Shown: in pieces, positions 49,113-60,640 of the stretch
Layout of the letters: every line of letters begins with the position of its first letter
Numbering within the stretch: position 1 is the stretch's first letter
DNA from: Ptiloglossa arizonensis
Lineage: Eukaryota; Arthropoda; Insecta; Hymenoptera; Colletidae
Assembly: GCF_051014685.1 (NCBI RefSeq)
Contig: NC_135055.1
Coordinates: forward strand, 8,172,001 to 8,236,000
DNA length: 64,000 nt
Reading direction: 5' to 3'
Notes under the pieces: model-generated
Database searches by the model: none
The model's input: the letters and a program-made list of their open reading frames with translations, nothing else
What the model was told of the DNA's origin: nothing
Position numbers and translations under genes: made by a program

Positions 49113-52100
49113 CCCGTTGTTGTTTGTTGTAACTCGTGCGTTAGTGGAATTAATATTTCTGATACTCCCCATCTTGAGAAATTCTACAGTAATTTATGTA
49201 AGAATTTGGCAGTCCAAAATTGAATTTTCAAAGTTTGTTTTTTTTCAAGAATCTGTCAAACAAGTGACTCTGCTGATTATGTTTTTTATTTATTTTATCT
49301 CTGGCTCTACGTTCTGTCAAAAATAGTTTTGAAGTTTATGATATCTAACGAGTTTTTGTTCATACGGTTAAAAGCAACGAGTCAAAAATTTACGACAAGA
49401 ATTGAAACAATTTTCCGTCAAAGATGAAAAGCAGAAAGTGCCACTCCAATTTACCGTGACGATATATAATTATTAAAAAAAATGATTTCAAAGAAAAATT
49501 CAGAGAAAAAATGTCCATGATAAAAGACAACTATAGTGTAACGAAAGTTGAGTGTTCGTGGACGTAATCTAGTTAGAGGCGCTCGGACATTGGAGCCCGA
49601 ATGTTCAATCGTATAGAAAACCCGGAAGTAAGATGTACGTGATGTCACATCAATAGTGAATATTCCGGTTCTCAAAACAATTCTGTACTTTAGGAATATC
49701 TGTCGACGAAGTTTCATCACGTTCCCTCGTTAACGCGTGGCAATGTGCCAGTAACAAGGAGTAACTGCAGGAGAATAGAGTATCGAAGACCGATGACAAG
49801 AATAAAGAAACCACGAAAGGACAAACAAAGACAGAGTCGGAAACGTTCAAAAGTTCGAAAGTTCAAGAAACGATAGTTCCCAGTCCTAATAGGAGCGCAA
49901 TCACTCTCGTGGGTTCTATTCGCAGAGATGCTTGAGTAGGGCCTATACATAGATTGAAACTCAAACGTTTAACTAAGTCGTCGTCTACGTTCGATCAGTG
50001 TTGTAGTTTGAAAATTAGTCCACACAGATAAGTAGCCATCACATGGATGGCAATTCTAGCCATCAGTTTGGAAATTAGCGATAGAGAAATTGCGACAATT
50101 AACGGTGAAATGTTGAAACAACAAATTGAAAGGTCCATTGCCATTTTTTTTGTGAGTAAATATTATCTCCTTACAAGTAAGAGATCTGTCAAGATGCTGT
50201 CATTGTATTATAACTCTAGTCTAGAATTAAGGTTAAGAGACTTTTTTTTAGTTAGCGAGTTTACCTAGCTTGAACCACAATTTGTTATCTGTATGGAGAC
50301 CGGTTTATTGTAGACAATGGTAAAACACAGAAATATAAACAGATTTAATAACTAAACAACTTTTCTTGTTAACCTATATCCGACTTTACGATCACAATGT
50401 TTTCATCACCACCGCATGAAAAAAGGTACAATGCAAGAGAAACAAACTTCGTATACATTAAGTCAGAAACTGAATTTTAACAAAACTACCAAAGTATTGA
50501 ATATTTAGTAGAATAGGGCATTATGCGCAGGTCTGGCATACTTCCTAGAAAATATGCCATTTACAAGGGAATATTGCGAACTCTTAGATGCCAATTTTCA
50601 TGAAATTTTATACAAATGCTTTATTTTGTTAATTGATCTAATCTAAGAACTATGTCGTATTTCGTTGTTGCTACTTTTTGACTCCAAAGGAAAGGACTCC
50701 TTCAATTCTACATTGTATAAATTAGTTGTAATAAACATAAATTCGATACTAAACACAAATATAACTACAAGTTGTTTTAGAATCATAGGTGCAGACTAAA
50801 TTATTTAGGTAATAGGTTACATATTCAGGTTCCATCATCGAAGTAGATAAACATTTTTTCGAACACTTACAGAAGCGACTATATATAAAATTTGTCTTAC
50901 GAAACTTGTAGAATGGGCCGGACAGCCATCATTCTGATAAATATCACATTCTTTCACGAATATCTACAATCTCTAATATTACGAGTCATTTTCGTACTGC
51001 TGTAAAATCCACTGACAAAAATTCATACGACTTTCGAAATCTCGTCCATGGAGATCCTAATGAAAAAAAACACGATATAGATGAAATTTAATTAACTTAG
51101 TAAATTTTCGGTAACCTGCCCTAAAACAATATTCATTCTCTTTGTTCGCAACAGTTATTGTTCTTGTCACACTTCTTCGTGTCAACATTACCATTTCAAG
51201 CAAAGTATTTGAACATCCCTTCGTATATACTACACAATAGACAATTGTGTTCAGGAAATTTTTGTCAGTAAAATCGAACCGCTACCCTTAAACATTTGTT
51301 ACTTTTACCGCAAATTAAGACTCTATCAAATTTCACTTACTTGAATAACTCATTACGAAAAATAAATCAATTAACTGATAAATTATTTTAAAGCGATTAG
51401 GTCTCTAGACCTTCAGAGGTTATTCGTAACGCACCGGCAAACACGTTTACTTACAAACGTCGAAACAGAACGTAGTAAGGAAATCATTCTGCTTCGAAGC
51501 TTTCATTCGAACACTACGGTACTGCTGTTGCGAATTATTTTATCTCACTCAGTCTCAAAATGACTGTCGTCGATCTGTGTCATCGTCTTCGGTTAGTATC
51601 AGTAATGCCTGTGACGCTAGGAGGGCTAGTGGACTAACTGGAGTTGGGATGTAAACACAACTGTTTGCCTTCTTCTCGCGGACGAACAGTATCAACTCTT
51701 CTTTAGAAGTAGACGTAGGTATTCTTTGAAATACTAACCTCCGTGGATAAATTAGCAGAATTTAATCGATCCCCTTCTCAAGATCACGGAAGAGTACCAA
51801 ACGAACGACCACTACTACTACTACTACTCCGTTGCAATAAACAACAATTGTACCCTGCTATTTCAACGAGAGCATCGTTCAAATTCACAATCGTTCTAAC
51901 CATCGCGTTATACCGTTTTTATATTATGCACGCGGGAAAGTTGAAAGAATCTGGCACTTGGCGGATCGACAAAACTTTTATCTGGCTGACGTACAACTCT
52001 ATTTCTCTTTGCCCGCGTATATAGAGACGGCGAGTTTCTCGTATTTATGGCGCACAATAATGCGGATACATGCGCATACATACGTAGATGCAAAGTTTCT

Positions 52101-54164
52101 AGTGGTACGTACCTACGTAGAAGAAGCCCATGAATCAGGCGAGACGAAGGGGGATCCGAATGAAACTGGGATTTCCTTGCTTTCCACAGCATACAATAGT
52201 ACCTCTAAACTGCGAGAGTTGCCGACGAAACTACCTACGTGGTGAAAGGACCGGCAATTTGTGCGTATAACTGAATGGTCCATTAATCCTTTACTACAAT
52301 ATACGGCTACACAGTAACGTAATTAAAAGAGCCCAACGAGAGGAAGTGGTCCGACTGTAAAACATGGGAAATGAGGTTTAAGACGAAAAACAAAACTGGT
52401 TATAGAATATTAATTTGCGATGATTTACAAGGTCTTGCTTCAATTATGAAAGGTTACATCATTAAATGTACCCAGTCGACCTGGGTCCTTACAATTAATA
52501 CCATTCGGTTTAGAAAAAGCTTTGTCAACGTTGCAACTCGCCTACCCACAGCGAATTTACGTGCTTGTGACATGGGTTCCAACTCCAGTATTTGTTTTCT
52601 TATCGATGTGTGCGTCGTCAGAACTGTGACGAATTGGTGCAATGAGATTGAATCATTCAATAAGCCAAATTGTAACTATAAGAGAACTTCCAAGTAGGAC
52701 TATAAAGTTACTACCTACTAAATGTAGAAGGATCGCCTTAACCGAAATTAGGTTTCACAACCTCCTTAATTATCCGAGTGTCTCTGTATTAAGAGTACTT
52801 ACTCTAAACTGCAATTCTTCTGGTATATTTTGAGACTTTCTCTAACAAATCGGTGTCATACTTCTGTATCGAGTTTGTATATCTATATTTCGTCTATATT
52901 TTCAGAGTATATACAATTCTTTTCATGTAAAAAATAATTAAAATTGCAAGAGTTAAACATAACCTTGTTACGTTTACGAATCTAGTAATATCCTGAAATA
53001 TTATTTTTGAGGACATACACTTTCAGGAAATAAAATTAAAAAGGAAACGATAATTTTATTGTTCAAGATTTAAATACTCTTTTAAACAATTCCTGATATT
53101 TTCACCCTCATAAATATAAAATTGGCACGTGATCACACGTCGCTTTCTACAACAAGAAAAAGAACTCTCCAGTGTATGTCGGTCCGATAAAAGTTTCGCC
53201 GGTGTTAAGAGTGTTAGCGAATGGTTGAGGGATTTGAAGACACGCGTGGAAAATCCGCCTCAGTTTTACTCTACTTTATGGGAGTTAGGATAAGTGCGAA
53301 GGAAAGTTTCACAGTGTCTGCAATGCGTCTCAGCAGAATGCTCTTGAGGATATCTCCTTGGCTACGTGAAAGTATTGCTCTGGTTGCCATATTTTTCGAG
53401 CGATCGTGTTGCAACTGTTCGTCTGGCCACACGTAATCCACTTTTTAACGGAGAGTTAAATGCTTGTTACCGGCATGGCTTCCGAACACTCTCAAACTAC
53501 TTATCCGTATCAGGCATTCACACTTCTCTGTTCGATTTTACGAGAAACTAGCAATGAGGATTGCGCCAATTTTGGTATTTTAACGAGTTTTTAATTTAAA
53601 CCAAACAATTGTTTTTAGATATGATGTGGAACGTAGTTAGGACTCGAATAACGTAAAACATTATTAATCAAAGTGGATCTGTAATAAAATGTATAAACTG
53701 AAGTAGAGAAAAGACATATCTGTAAAATATTTTCATTCATATGTAAAATGTTGTTATCAAAAATCAATTATACTGTATTGAGGTATCAAGTGGATATCTA
53801 AACAAATTATTATTGTTAGTAGAACATATCTACTCTCTGATCCTTTTTATTGTATCGATATAATTTAAATATCAAACGTCATTGATACCTCGACAAGACA
53901 ATAAGGTACCTATTCGACTATCAGTATTAAGGATTATTTGAATAACGTTGTAGAAATTTGTATATAGATTATTTGTACGAGTTTGTGTGAATTCCTTATC
54001 TTAATTAAAGCTAATCAATTTGTAATTAAGTACAAATACATATTTCAATACTTTTTTAAATAAGTGTAAATTATTGATACTCGTATTTTGTAGACTTGAA
54101 CAATTTTCGCAGTACCTTCAATGATCTCACTGTCTTGATATGCCTTTCACCATTTTTGTTTCTT
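49113..54164. other. intergenic or intronic DNA, no gene seen
   Basis: No recognised exon or transposon. An (ACT)7 microsatellite is at 51811-51831. About 51600-52260 is more CpG-rich and could be regulatory or an unrecognised exon. The frames at 51743-52245 on both strands and at 52371-52697 have no recognised domains. Confidence 0.5.
51811..51831. repeat. (ACT)7 microsatellite
   Basis: Seven perfect ACT repeats. Confidence 0.95.
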
Positions 54165-55185
54165 TTCTTTTCTACGTGGGGGAAATCTTCCAGATTCCCC
54201 CGATTCCACTCCCACGACTGCCTGGTTGCACGGGGACGGGAGGATAGCTCCTACTGTCCACCGCCACTGCGGCCTTTATCTTGTATTCTTGAAGGAAAGG
54301 ATCAGTCCTCTTCTCGAAATACGCAGCGCGTCTGCCCAGGGCACCAATTAGCCTCTACAACCGCGGCGCCGGTAGTCGAAATGCCCCTTTGAATGATATA
54401 GGTTGAATGAAATACCAACGTATTCAGCTTGGACTTGTATCACTGTTTACTTGTGGTGGCGTACACTCGCGTCTCTTACTGTCGAACCAGGTCGAGCATC
54501 TCGAATATTTCTCTCACAAAGTTCTCTCCGCTCTCCTAAAGTTACGACTACTATATATATACACAAGGGAGTTTGCTTTTCTACTCTAAAATTTCTTTCA
54601 CCCTCGCCTACTCCTTGGCGAGGTCCTTAGCACGTTTCCTTGGAACTGCGAGGTGTTACGGTGGGAAAATCGAAAGTTTCCGTGGCGTAGCAGGATTTCC
54701 TTCAGGCCCATTACTCCTGACACATCGGTCGCAGTCCTTCGGGCCTGTACAAGGGACTTTCTAAAGATCCTTGATTTATGACGCCCGCAACTAACCATCG
54801 AAGCAGCGGCGAGAATGCTGCGTAACCAGGCTTGGGAGAAAGTTTGGTAAAAACATACTTCCTCAAAAATGACTTTCACCTATCCCAAAGAAGAGACTCT
54901 CGTTGAGATGTATGCACCACTAGTACCTCAGTCCTATGCAATGCTACTTCCAAAACGAGGCACTGGGTATTCTCGTGGATCCGCTGGACAGCCTAGTGGC
55001 CCCTAACAGCTAGTATTAACGGGCCGTCAGGATAACATCGGAGAGGTCTTTGGCCCGCAGAACGATATCGTACCTGGGATTCCATAGCAGAAGTCCTATG
55101 TACGCATCACGTACCCCTGCGAAAATCTGATGCATCACCTCTCTCCGCTTCATCCTGTATAGGTCTAAGTACTCTGTCTAATGCC
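54165..55185 (-). mobile_element. R1-clade LINE fragment, copy B
   Basis: On the - strand, about 55150-55020 reads GLLLWNPRYDIVLRAKDL, the RT block around motif B of R1-type elements (G-PLLWN-x-YD-x-VLR). Further on (54879-54598) a diverged frame may be the region after the RT. Near 54180 the strand ends in IGGIWKISPT and a purine-rich tail, comparable to the R1-like terminus at 45630. Because this RT block lies downstream of the 3' end of copy A, it must belong to a second copy. It is full of stops and lacks the endonuclease. Confidence 0.5.
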
Positions 55186-55423
55186 ACCCACCCTTTTTTC
55201 TTTCGTGGGTGAAATCTTTGAAAGATTCCTTGCACTCAAACTTGGGCTGTAGGGCCTACCAACTACAATCTCCATGGCGGCTATCCTCACACTTTGTCGA
55301 GCAAATACCAGCAACCACAAGCTAGCAAAGTTTCTGATGTCTCCCTTCGTGAAGCGGATCCTGCGCGTGCTTAAGTCTGGAGGGATGGCCTTCTGTGCCC
55401 GCCCCTCCCTGTGTCACGCTAGG

Positions 55424-55816
55424 CTATGGAGGCCTGCTCCAACCCCTACCCGCATACTCGCGCTCGCGCTCCGTGGCTTCCTTCTGCAGCATTATCTGAT
55501 CGCAGAAGGAACTCACGACCACCACCATGACCCGTACCACGCTTAGCAGCGTGAGGTTCCCACCGATTATCCCCACTAGGACATAATGTTCCTTCGTCCA
55601 GGCGAAACACACTTCCAGTGTGTGCTCAGCCGTGTCCCGGTCACTGTGGTAGTGCCAATAGTGCGTTGATTCGTCTTTACCTATACGGTGTAGGTACTGC
55701 CCGAAAAACACCTGCACCATGCAGTAGGTGAAACTACCAAACCCTTTGTCGACCCATTCCAAAAGGAGCGGCTGAACAGTCTCCACAATCCACTGGCCAG
55801 CAGTAGCGTGTGCCAT
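55424..55816 (-). pseudogene. R1-type ORF2 C-terminal domain (copy A)
   Basis: The 130-codon frame contains FGSFTYCMVQVFFGQYLHRI, then GKDESTHYWHYHSDRDTAEH and TLEVCFAWTKEHYVLVGIIG. In R1 proteins this region reads TGHGCFxxYLxRIGK...C-x2-C-x-DTAEHTLxxCPxW, a CCHC-type putative nucleic-acid-binding site after the RT. Here the first two Cys are replaced by Tyr and His, while the His of AEH and the last Cys remain. The zinc site is probably lost. It is the longest intact stretch of this element. Confidence 0.75.
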
Positions 55817-56127
55817 TCGTTGCTAACATGATCGGTGCCAAAGTTCCCCAACTTCTCCTCCCCCCTCCCCCCAGCACACGGAACTTACAATGCCTGTCGA
55901 ACACGGCCTCGTATGACACAGTCCTATATCCCCGAGTGATCCGCAGTGCAAACCGCCCATGCACCCGACGCAGCAGTGTCATTGTGGTGCTTGTTCACAT
56001 CGAGGAGGCACAACAGTTGGTATGCGTGCAGAGAGTCTGTGGGTCTGGGTTCCTTCCAAAGAAGGGACATCCTAGCTACCTTCCATTGGGATAGGAATCA
56101 CCCAGCTTCCAAACAGCGGCTAAAGAG

Positions 56128-56409
56128 TCACCGGAGGTAGTCTCTGAGCACTCCACGGGTCAGAATCCAAACCCGACCTGGCATCCCAATAGGACCAGGG
56201 GTGGTATCCTTTGCCCTGAACCGTCCGATGACTGCTATCAGCTCTTCTACTGTAACCTCCAGGTCGGCGGACCAGGCGGTCGGGTCCGCTGATGAACGCG
56301 GGGTGCTGTTGCCGGGCACATCCGGTGCTTCCCCGTGCTGTGGTGTGAGGACCCGCTTTGTCCCTTTACCCTCGGCGATGGAGTAGGGCCACACTACACT
56401 ACTACACAT
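56128..56409 (-). pseudogene. R1-type reverse transcriptase N-terminal region (copy A)
   Basis: The frame carries LEVTVEELIAVIGRFRAKDT, then TPGPIGMPGRVWILTRGVL. R1-type RTs have VTxEEL-x-A-x-RR-x-x-xKAPGPDG-I/V-PGRVW at this point, so the conserved PGPDG has become PGPIG. A Ser/Pro-rich spacer precedes it. A 66-codon open stretch just upstream (56610-56413, - strand) is of unknown origin. Confidence 0.75.
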
Positions 56410-56610
56410 TACGTGGAGGCCGCGAAATGGGCGGTCGTGAATTGGGGCTCATACGGTCCCCGTAGCCACGCCCAGCGGTCCGGAAATAAGAAGTACTCCC
56501 GTTCCGTCAGCGTGGGGTTTATCTTGGTTACGCCCTCGGGAGAAAGCGCTGGCTCCTCCCCCTCCGAGAGCGTCACAATCTCCGTGAGGCACGTGTGGAG
56601 ATACGCCCAC

Positions 56611-57534
56611 CCCTAGAACAATGGGGGGTCAAGAACTTCGACAATCGCGGGTACCCAAAATTGGAGCTTATTCAACACTATCCTGTATGGATGTTCTCGG
56701 GTCTAGATGAGCTCTTTTCAGCTTTGGGACTTGGCCCGTGCCATGGCGACTTACAGCTCATCGGATCCGCTCATACTCAACTTAGTGTATAAGATATAAA
56801 TTACTTGAAAGAGTAACGACTGTTGTTATTATTTATATTCAATTTGGCTATATTTAGCCATTTATAAAGTTACGAATTATAACTTTATAGTTGTATTTGC
56901 AATAACGGGTATTTGGCCGATGCAATTTCGCGTACTTTGTGTTCCGCGCGGTGAATCGAATTGCTTGGTCTATCGCAATTACTCTGCTGGTTCTTTTGCT
57001 ACTACTTTGCAACTACTGAGCGCCGCGACTACTAGACCGCTGCCGAATTCCGGCTCTTCTCGCTGAAGAGGAAATAATTGATTCGCGATTGAACCACGTT
57101 TCCACTATCCCGTGATCCGCCCAGTCACGTGGGCCAATCATCGTACGTTCGAACTAGATTACGGGCAGTGGAATGTTGGGTAGCTCGTGGAATTTTGTGC
57201 TATCGAATCTTCTAGAAGCTCAGTGATACAACCTCTTGTATAGTTTTGCAGGAAAATTATCGTTCACAGGGTTATTGGAAAAAGAAGCAGGCCACGAGTC
57301 GCCGAACATTACAAAATGTAGGCAAAAGCTGCCTGAGAGTCGTTGCCTTTGTTTCTGGAATTCTCACTAGTGTATTAAACGAATATAATGTAATATTTTG
57401 AGCAACAGTAGAGCACACAATAAAATAAATAACGAAGAAAGTACCGATAATATTTAACTGTATTAATGTATATTCAAGTATGTATCATAAATTATTTAAG
57501 TAATAATATTGAAAATTACAACTATTGCTTACAG
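56611..57534. other. DNA upstream of the dipeptidase exon, no gene seen
   Basis: GC-rich to about 57150, possibly further repeat or regulatory sequence, then AT-rich intronic-looking sequence up to the splice acceptor at 57533-57534. I cannot identify an upstream exon of the dipeptidase gene here. Confidence 0.5.
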
Positions 57535-57815
57535 ACGACGTGTCTAACAGAACTGCCAGATGTGGCGCCGTGCAATGGCACAGTGCGACTGCCACCGCCG
57601 TGCGAAGATTCCCCTAGCAGCGGCAGCAGCAAAGATCGGAGAGAAGAGAGTCCTCGTAGAAGATGCCGAGTATTGGCGCCCATCTTGCTGCTAGTGGCAG
57701 CTCTACTTCTCGGAGGACTTTGTCTACCGTTGCTTCTACAATCCGCGCCTGTTACGCATCAGCAGAGGCTGGATGTGATCAGGAGGATTCTCACTGAAGT
57801 GCCTCTGATCGACGG
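57535..57815 (+). CDS. Membrane dipeptidase (M19 family), N-terminal exon, partial
   Basis: The exon encodes 93 full codons plus two bases. It follows an acceptor (GCTTACAG at 57527-57534) and ends at the donor GTAAGT at 57816, in the middle of the Gly codon of LIDG. Residues 24-45 are Ser-, Arg- and Glu-rich. Residues 46-68 (VLAPILLLVAALLLGGLCLP and on) form one strong membrane segment. The lumenal part begins with HQQRLDVIRRILTEVPLIDG, the start of the M19 dipeptidase fold, and its final Asp-Gly leads into the metal-binding HND of the next exon. M19 enzymes are zinc enzymes that cleave dipeptides, usually at the cell surface. A Met at 57466 is in frame, but the 69 bp behind it are AT-rich and lie before a good acceptor, so I treat them as intron and expect the start further upstream. 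An Arg-rich stretch before a single membrane segment suggests a type II anchor. Confidence 0.85.
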
Positions 57816-58273
57816 GTAAGTTGATACGTATGTTTACGTAAAATCTCGCAATACGTATTATGAAACTTTGTAACTGTTTCGGTAGAAATAGTACACAGTA
57901 ATTTCTGTTTATTAGTGACAATTATTGTTCCACGTTAAAGTAACGGAATCAGTCCCAATATTGTTTGTTTCTTCAGCGTGAACGATTCATCTGGCAGGAT
58001 ACCGAGCTTACCGAGTTCTATCTTGAATTTAGTAAAAGATGGAAAAATTGAATAGTATGTTAATGTCATTTCTCTACAATTTCACTTTTTTTCATAAATA
58101 CAACAATGTACCCGATAAATGGAAATTGCAAAAATTCGAATCGTTTAAATTATATTTTGCATCCCTTTTCGTAACTTCGAATCGAGTTTGTTTATTATAT
58201 TTTGGTTTGACTTTGTATCAAATTTGAAAGTAGTATTTTTTCATGAAACATTTTCCACGCTATTGTTTTTCAG
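57816..58273 (+). other. Intron of the dipeptidase gene (458 bp, phase 2)
   Basis: It starts GTAAGT and ends TTGTTTTTCAG, with an AT-rich interior. Joining the exons restores the Gly codon and the DGHND motif without a shift. Short frames inside it are not meaningful. Confidence 0.9.
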
Positions 58274-58430
58274 GCACAATGATTTGCCTTGGAACGTCAG
58301 AAAGTTCGTACACAATCAACTTGGCGAGGTGAATTTGAGCAGCGATCTCGGCAGGGTTGATCCCTGGGCCACATCACACTGGAGTCACACAGACATTCCT
58401 AGATTACGTGCTGGTCTCGTCGGTGCACAG
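58274..58430 (+). CDS. Membrane dipeptidase (M19 family), second visible exon, partial
   Basis: After completing the split Gly codon the exon encodes 52 residues, starting HNDLPWNVRKFVHNQL and ending HTDIPRLRAGLVGAQ before the donor GTGAGT at 58431 (phase 0). The His and Asp of DGHND are two ligands of the binuclear zinc site in M19 dipeptidases, and LPW after them is strongly conserved. TDIPRLRxGxVGxQ is the second signature of the family and normally continues into FW-x-x-Y in the next exon. The other ligands (Glu and further His residues) must lie in exons beyond this window, because I found no continuation up to 64000. The enzyme should act on the outer face of the membrane or in the secretory lumen. 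Which paralogue this is cannot be told from 146 residues. Confidence 0.92.
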
Positions 58431-60025
58431 GTGAGTATATCTAGAGTAACGTTTCAACTTCGTAACTTTTTCACTTATCTCTAACTGTTATTTAACTCTC
58501 CAACACGTAATCTCTTTATTTAATTACTTCAAGCTGATTTACAGTTATCGTTTCGCGTTTTAAATAAACTTTACAATCACATTGTGGCTCTCTCCAGCCT
58601 CCGTTTTAATAAGTACTTTTAACCAACAATTCAAAATATATAGATGTAGTTAAATATAGAATTACATGTGAAATGTGTAAGTGTTTTTTATTATTATTTT
58701 ATCAAATTCTTTGCAGTCATTTGTAAGTGATTGTAAACTATTTAAGAAGTATATGTGTAGGTACATACTATTCTGTAAATACATAAAGAATGTTTAGGAT
58801 TTGTAGACGTATAAGACGTAAAGATTAATTCTACACTAATTTCTAAATCGAGTAAAAATGCTCAGTTAAAATGAGTAATTTCCTTTTTTACGTTTATATT
58901 TGATTTGTATCATTTTCTTATGTACTTATGCTTTTTTTATTAATATATGCATTAATACATGCATTAATATATGCATGCATATATCGATAAAATAAAAAGC
59001 ATATACATATCTATTGTACCTTGTGCAATCAATTATATACACAAATGAATAAAAAAATATATTAAATATATAACTGTTTCGATTGGCTAAATTGAACAAA
59101 GGCAAAAGTTCACCGCCTGGAGAGGAACGCAAACGAAATAAAATATGACAAAGTACGATGAGTTCGTGAACGCATCTCACGATCAGATACGTTTTGCGTC
59201 TCACTTTGTCGTGTTTTTGTTTCATTCGCGTTTCTCATCAACTGGTGGACTTCAACACATGCCCAATTTAGAAAATAGTGACAATACGTCTGCGTGAAGG
59301 AGAATAGGTGATACGAGTGGACAATTACTATTTTTCCTGTACCGTTTTAATTTGTCAGAACCTGGTCAATTTCTCGTGCGGCTACGGACATGTTTTAATG
59401 AATCATATTGCGTTCATAATTGGTAATTATGTTGATTGTGATTAATTGAATAGTAAATTGAAGTAGTTTTATCAAGGATGCGATTATTTTACAACGTCAA
59501 ATTCTATACGCGAACAAACCCAAATTAACTCGGTAGCACGTACAATATTTACTGTGATATTTTGGAGCAAATGTAATATGTTTTCTGTAAAATCGATTTT
59601 AAAAATTTGCATAGTATACTCGATAACATTACTTGGTTTCGTTTGAGGGATGTACAATTAGTTGTCAGTTCCTGCACCCTACAATTCTTTCTTCTTTACA
59701 GCGTGCTTATAGTATTGTGCAGTTGGAATGCTAGATGGCGTCACTGTAACAGTCTAACCTGAGTGCGCAGAATCATGGTACCGATCGCATAATATTGACT
59801 TACAATTAATTTACATCGTACTCGTTTTTAACACTCGGATTAAAGTAGTGCGTTCTAAACGTTTAATTCGACCACGTTTACATGAAACGACAGTACCAGA
59901 CGTACCCCGTTTATGAACATTACGAACAAGATACCAATAAAGCATACAAATGTGTAATACATTTTACACTTGATATTTTTGGAAATAAATATAAATAATA
60001 TGTTACATCTTTACCTAGTGCATTA
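58431..60025. other. Probably intron of the dipeptidase gene, no coding sequence seen
   Basis: AT-rich DNA after the donor at 58431. A run of ATGCATTAATA-like repeats lies at 58940-58984. No sequence resembling the next M19 exon (expected to start with F-W) was found. Confidence 0.5.
58940..58984. repeat. Short tandem repeat of ATGCATTAATA-like units
   Basis: About four imperfect copies of ATTAATAYATGC in a row, with internal ATGCAT palindromes. Confidence 0.75.
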
Positions 60026-60640
60026 TACAGAGGGTCCCATTTAAATTAACGTAACAAAATATCTCGTAGATAATTAATACAAAAATAGAAATGAAACATA
60101 ATACTAAAACAAAAACACATTTCATGATTTTGAAACATTTAAGTGGCATTATTATTTTTCAAATGTGCAAGGTCAACTTTTGTCAGAAACACTTTTTTAG
60201 AAAACCTTCATTTTTTTTTTTAATATTTAAAGAAATATTTATAAAATTGTTACAGTATTGCATTAATTTTTTACATTTATTAGGTTAATAAGAATGCAAT
60301 GTATTGTTTTGGTACAAGAACGTAATAATAAATGCTCAAAATAATGACCTTCAGATGTGCAAGTAATAAACTCACCTCAGTTTCTCCCCTGTTAGTTTGA
60401 CAGGCAATAGTGATTCGCTCTTTTATATTTTCTGGAGTGTCACTCGACTTTGAAAATCATTTTCGTGAAGTTCTTGGTCTGAGAAAACTTTGTATGGTTG
60501 GAACTTATAGCACTTTAAAATTCGTAAACACTCATTCACGATAATTGAGAAACATCTGAATTGTGAGCAACTATACCAATACACGAAATTTATTATTTCG
60601 AAAAAAAGTTGTGTCATGAAACAATTACTTCACTTGTTTC
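60026..60640 (-). mobile_element. Decayed DDE transposon of the Tc1/mariner superfamily
   Basis: A - strand frame (60617-60423) contains ECLRILKCYKFQPYKVFSDQ followed by ELHENDFQSRVTLQKI. This matches the linker pattern in a group of insect transposases: a helix-turn-helix ending R-I-L-K-x-x-K-F-H-P-Y-K, then QELHENDFxxR. The DDE domain expected after it is not readable. The left edge near 60026 reads TACAGAGGGTCCCATTTAAA, close to the TACAGGGTGTCCCA-type ends I associate with this group. The right end was not identified, so 60640 is approximate. Confidence 0.5.

Larger units (their letters stand above)
55186..56610 (-). mobile_element. R1-clade LINE fragment, copy A
   Basis: This GC-rich block reads on the - strand: the RT finger region (56280-56128: LEVTVEELIAVIGRFRAKD, then GMPGRVWILTRGVLRDYLR), the thumb (55982-55880: LLRRVHGRFALRITRGYRTV, then SYEAVF), the C-terminal domain (55816-55424), and an ending near 55200 (QGIFQRFHPRKKK) similar to the other R1-like termini in this window. 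Most of the RT palm, with the YADD catalytic motif, is deleted between about 56128 and 55982. The endonuclease is not found upstream. Confidence 0.75.

Noticed and set aside
48693..49330. Possible solo LTR starting TGTAATGGCCCGAGG
   Set aside because: No matching end, target duplication, primer-binding site or coding part was found; composition alone is not enough.
38790..50350. Similarity between 38795-38870 and 50277-50345 (shared GGTTTATT...CAATGGTAA)
   Set aside because: I estimate about 65% matching over 70 bp in AT-rich DNA. This is too weak by eye to call a shared element.
57466..57534. Met at 57466 as the start of the dipeptidase
   Set aside because: The 69 bp are AT-rich and intron-like and end in a good splice acceptor directly before the GC-rich coding exon, so an upstream exon is more likely.
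59733..59748. AGATGGCG motif resembling an insect CTCF site
   Set aside because: A single short motif occurs by chance and nothing around it supports an insulator.
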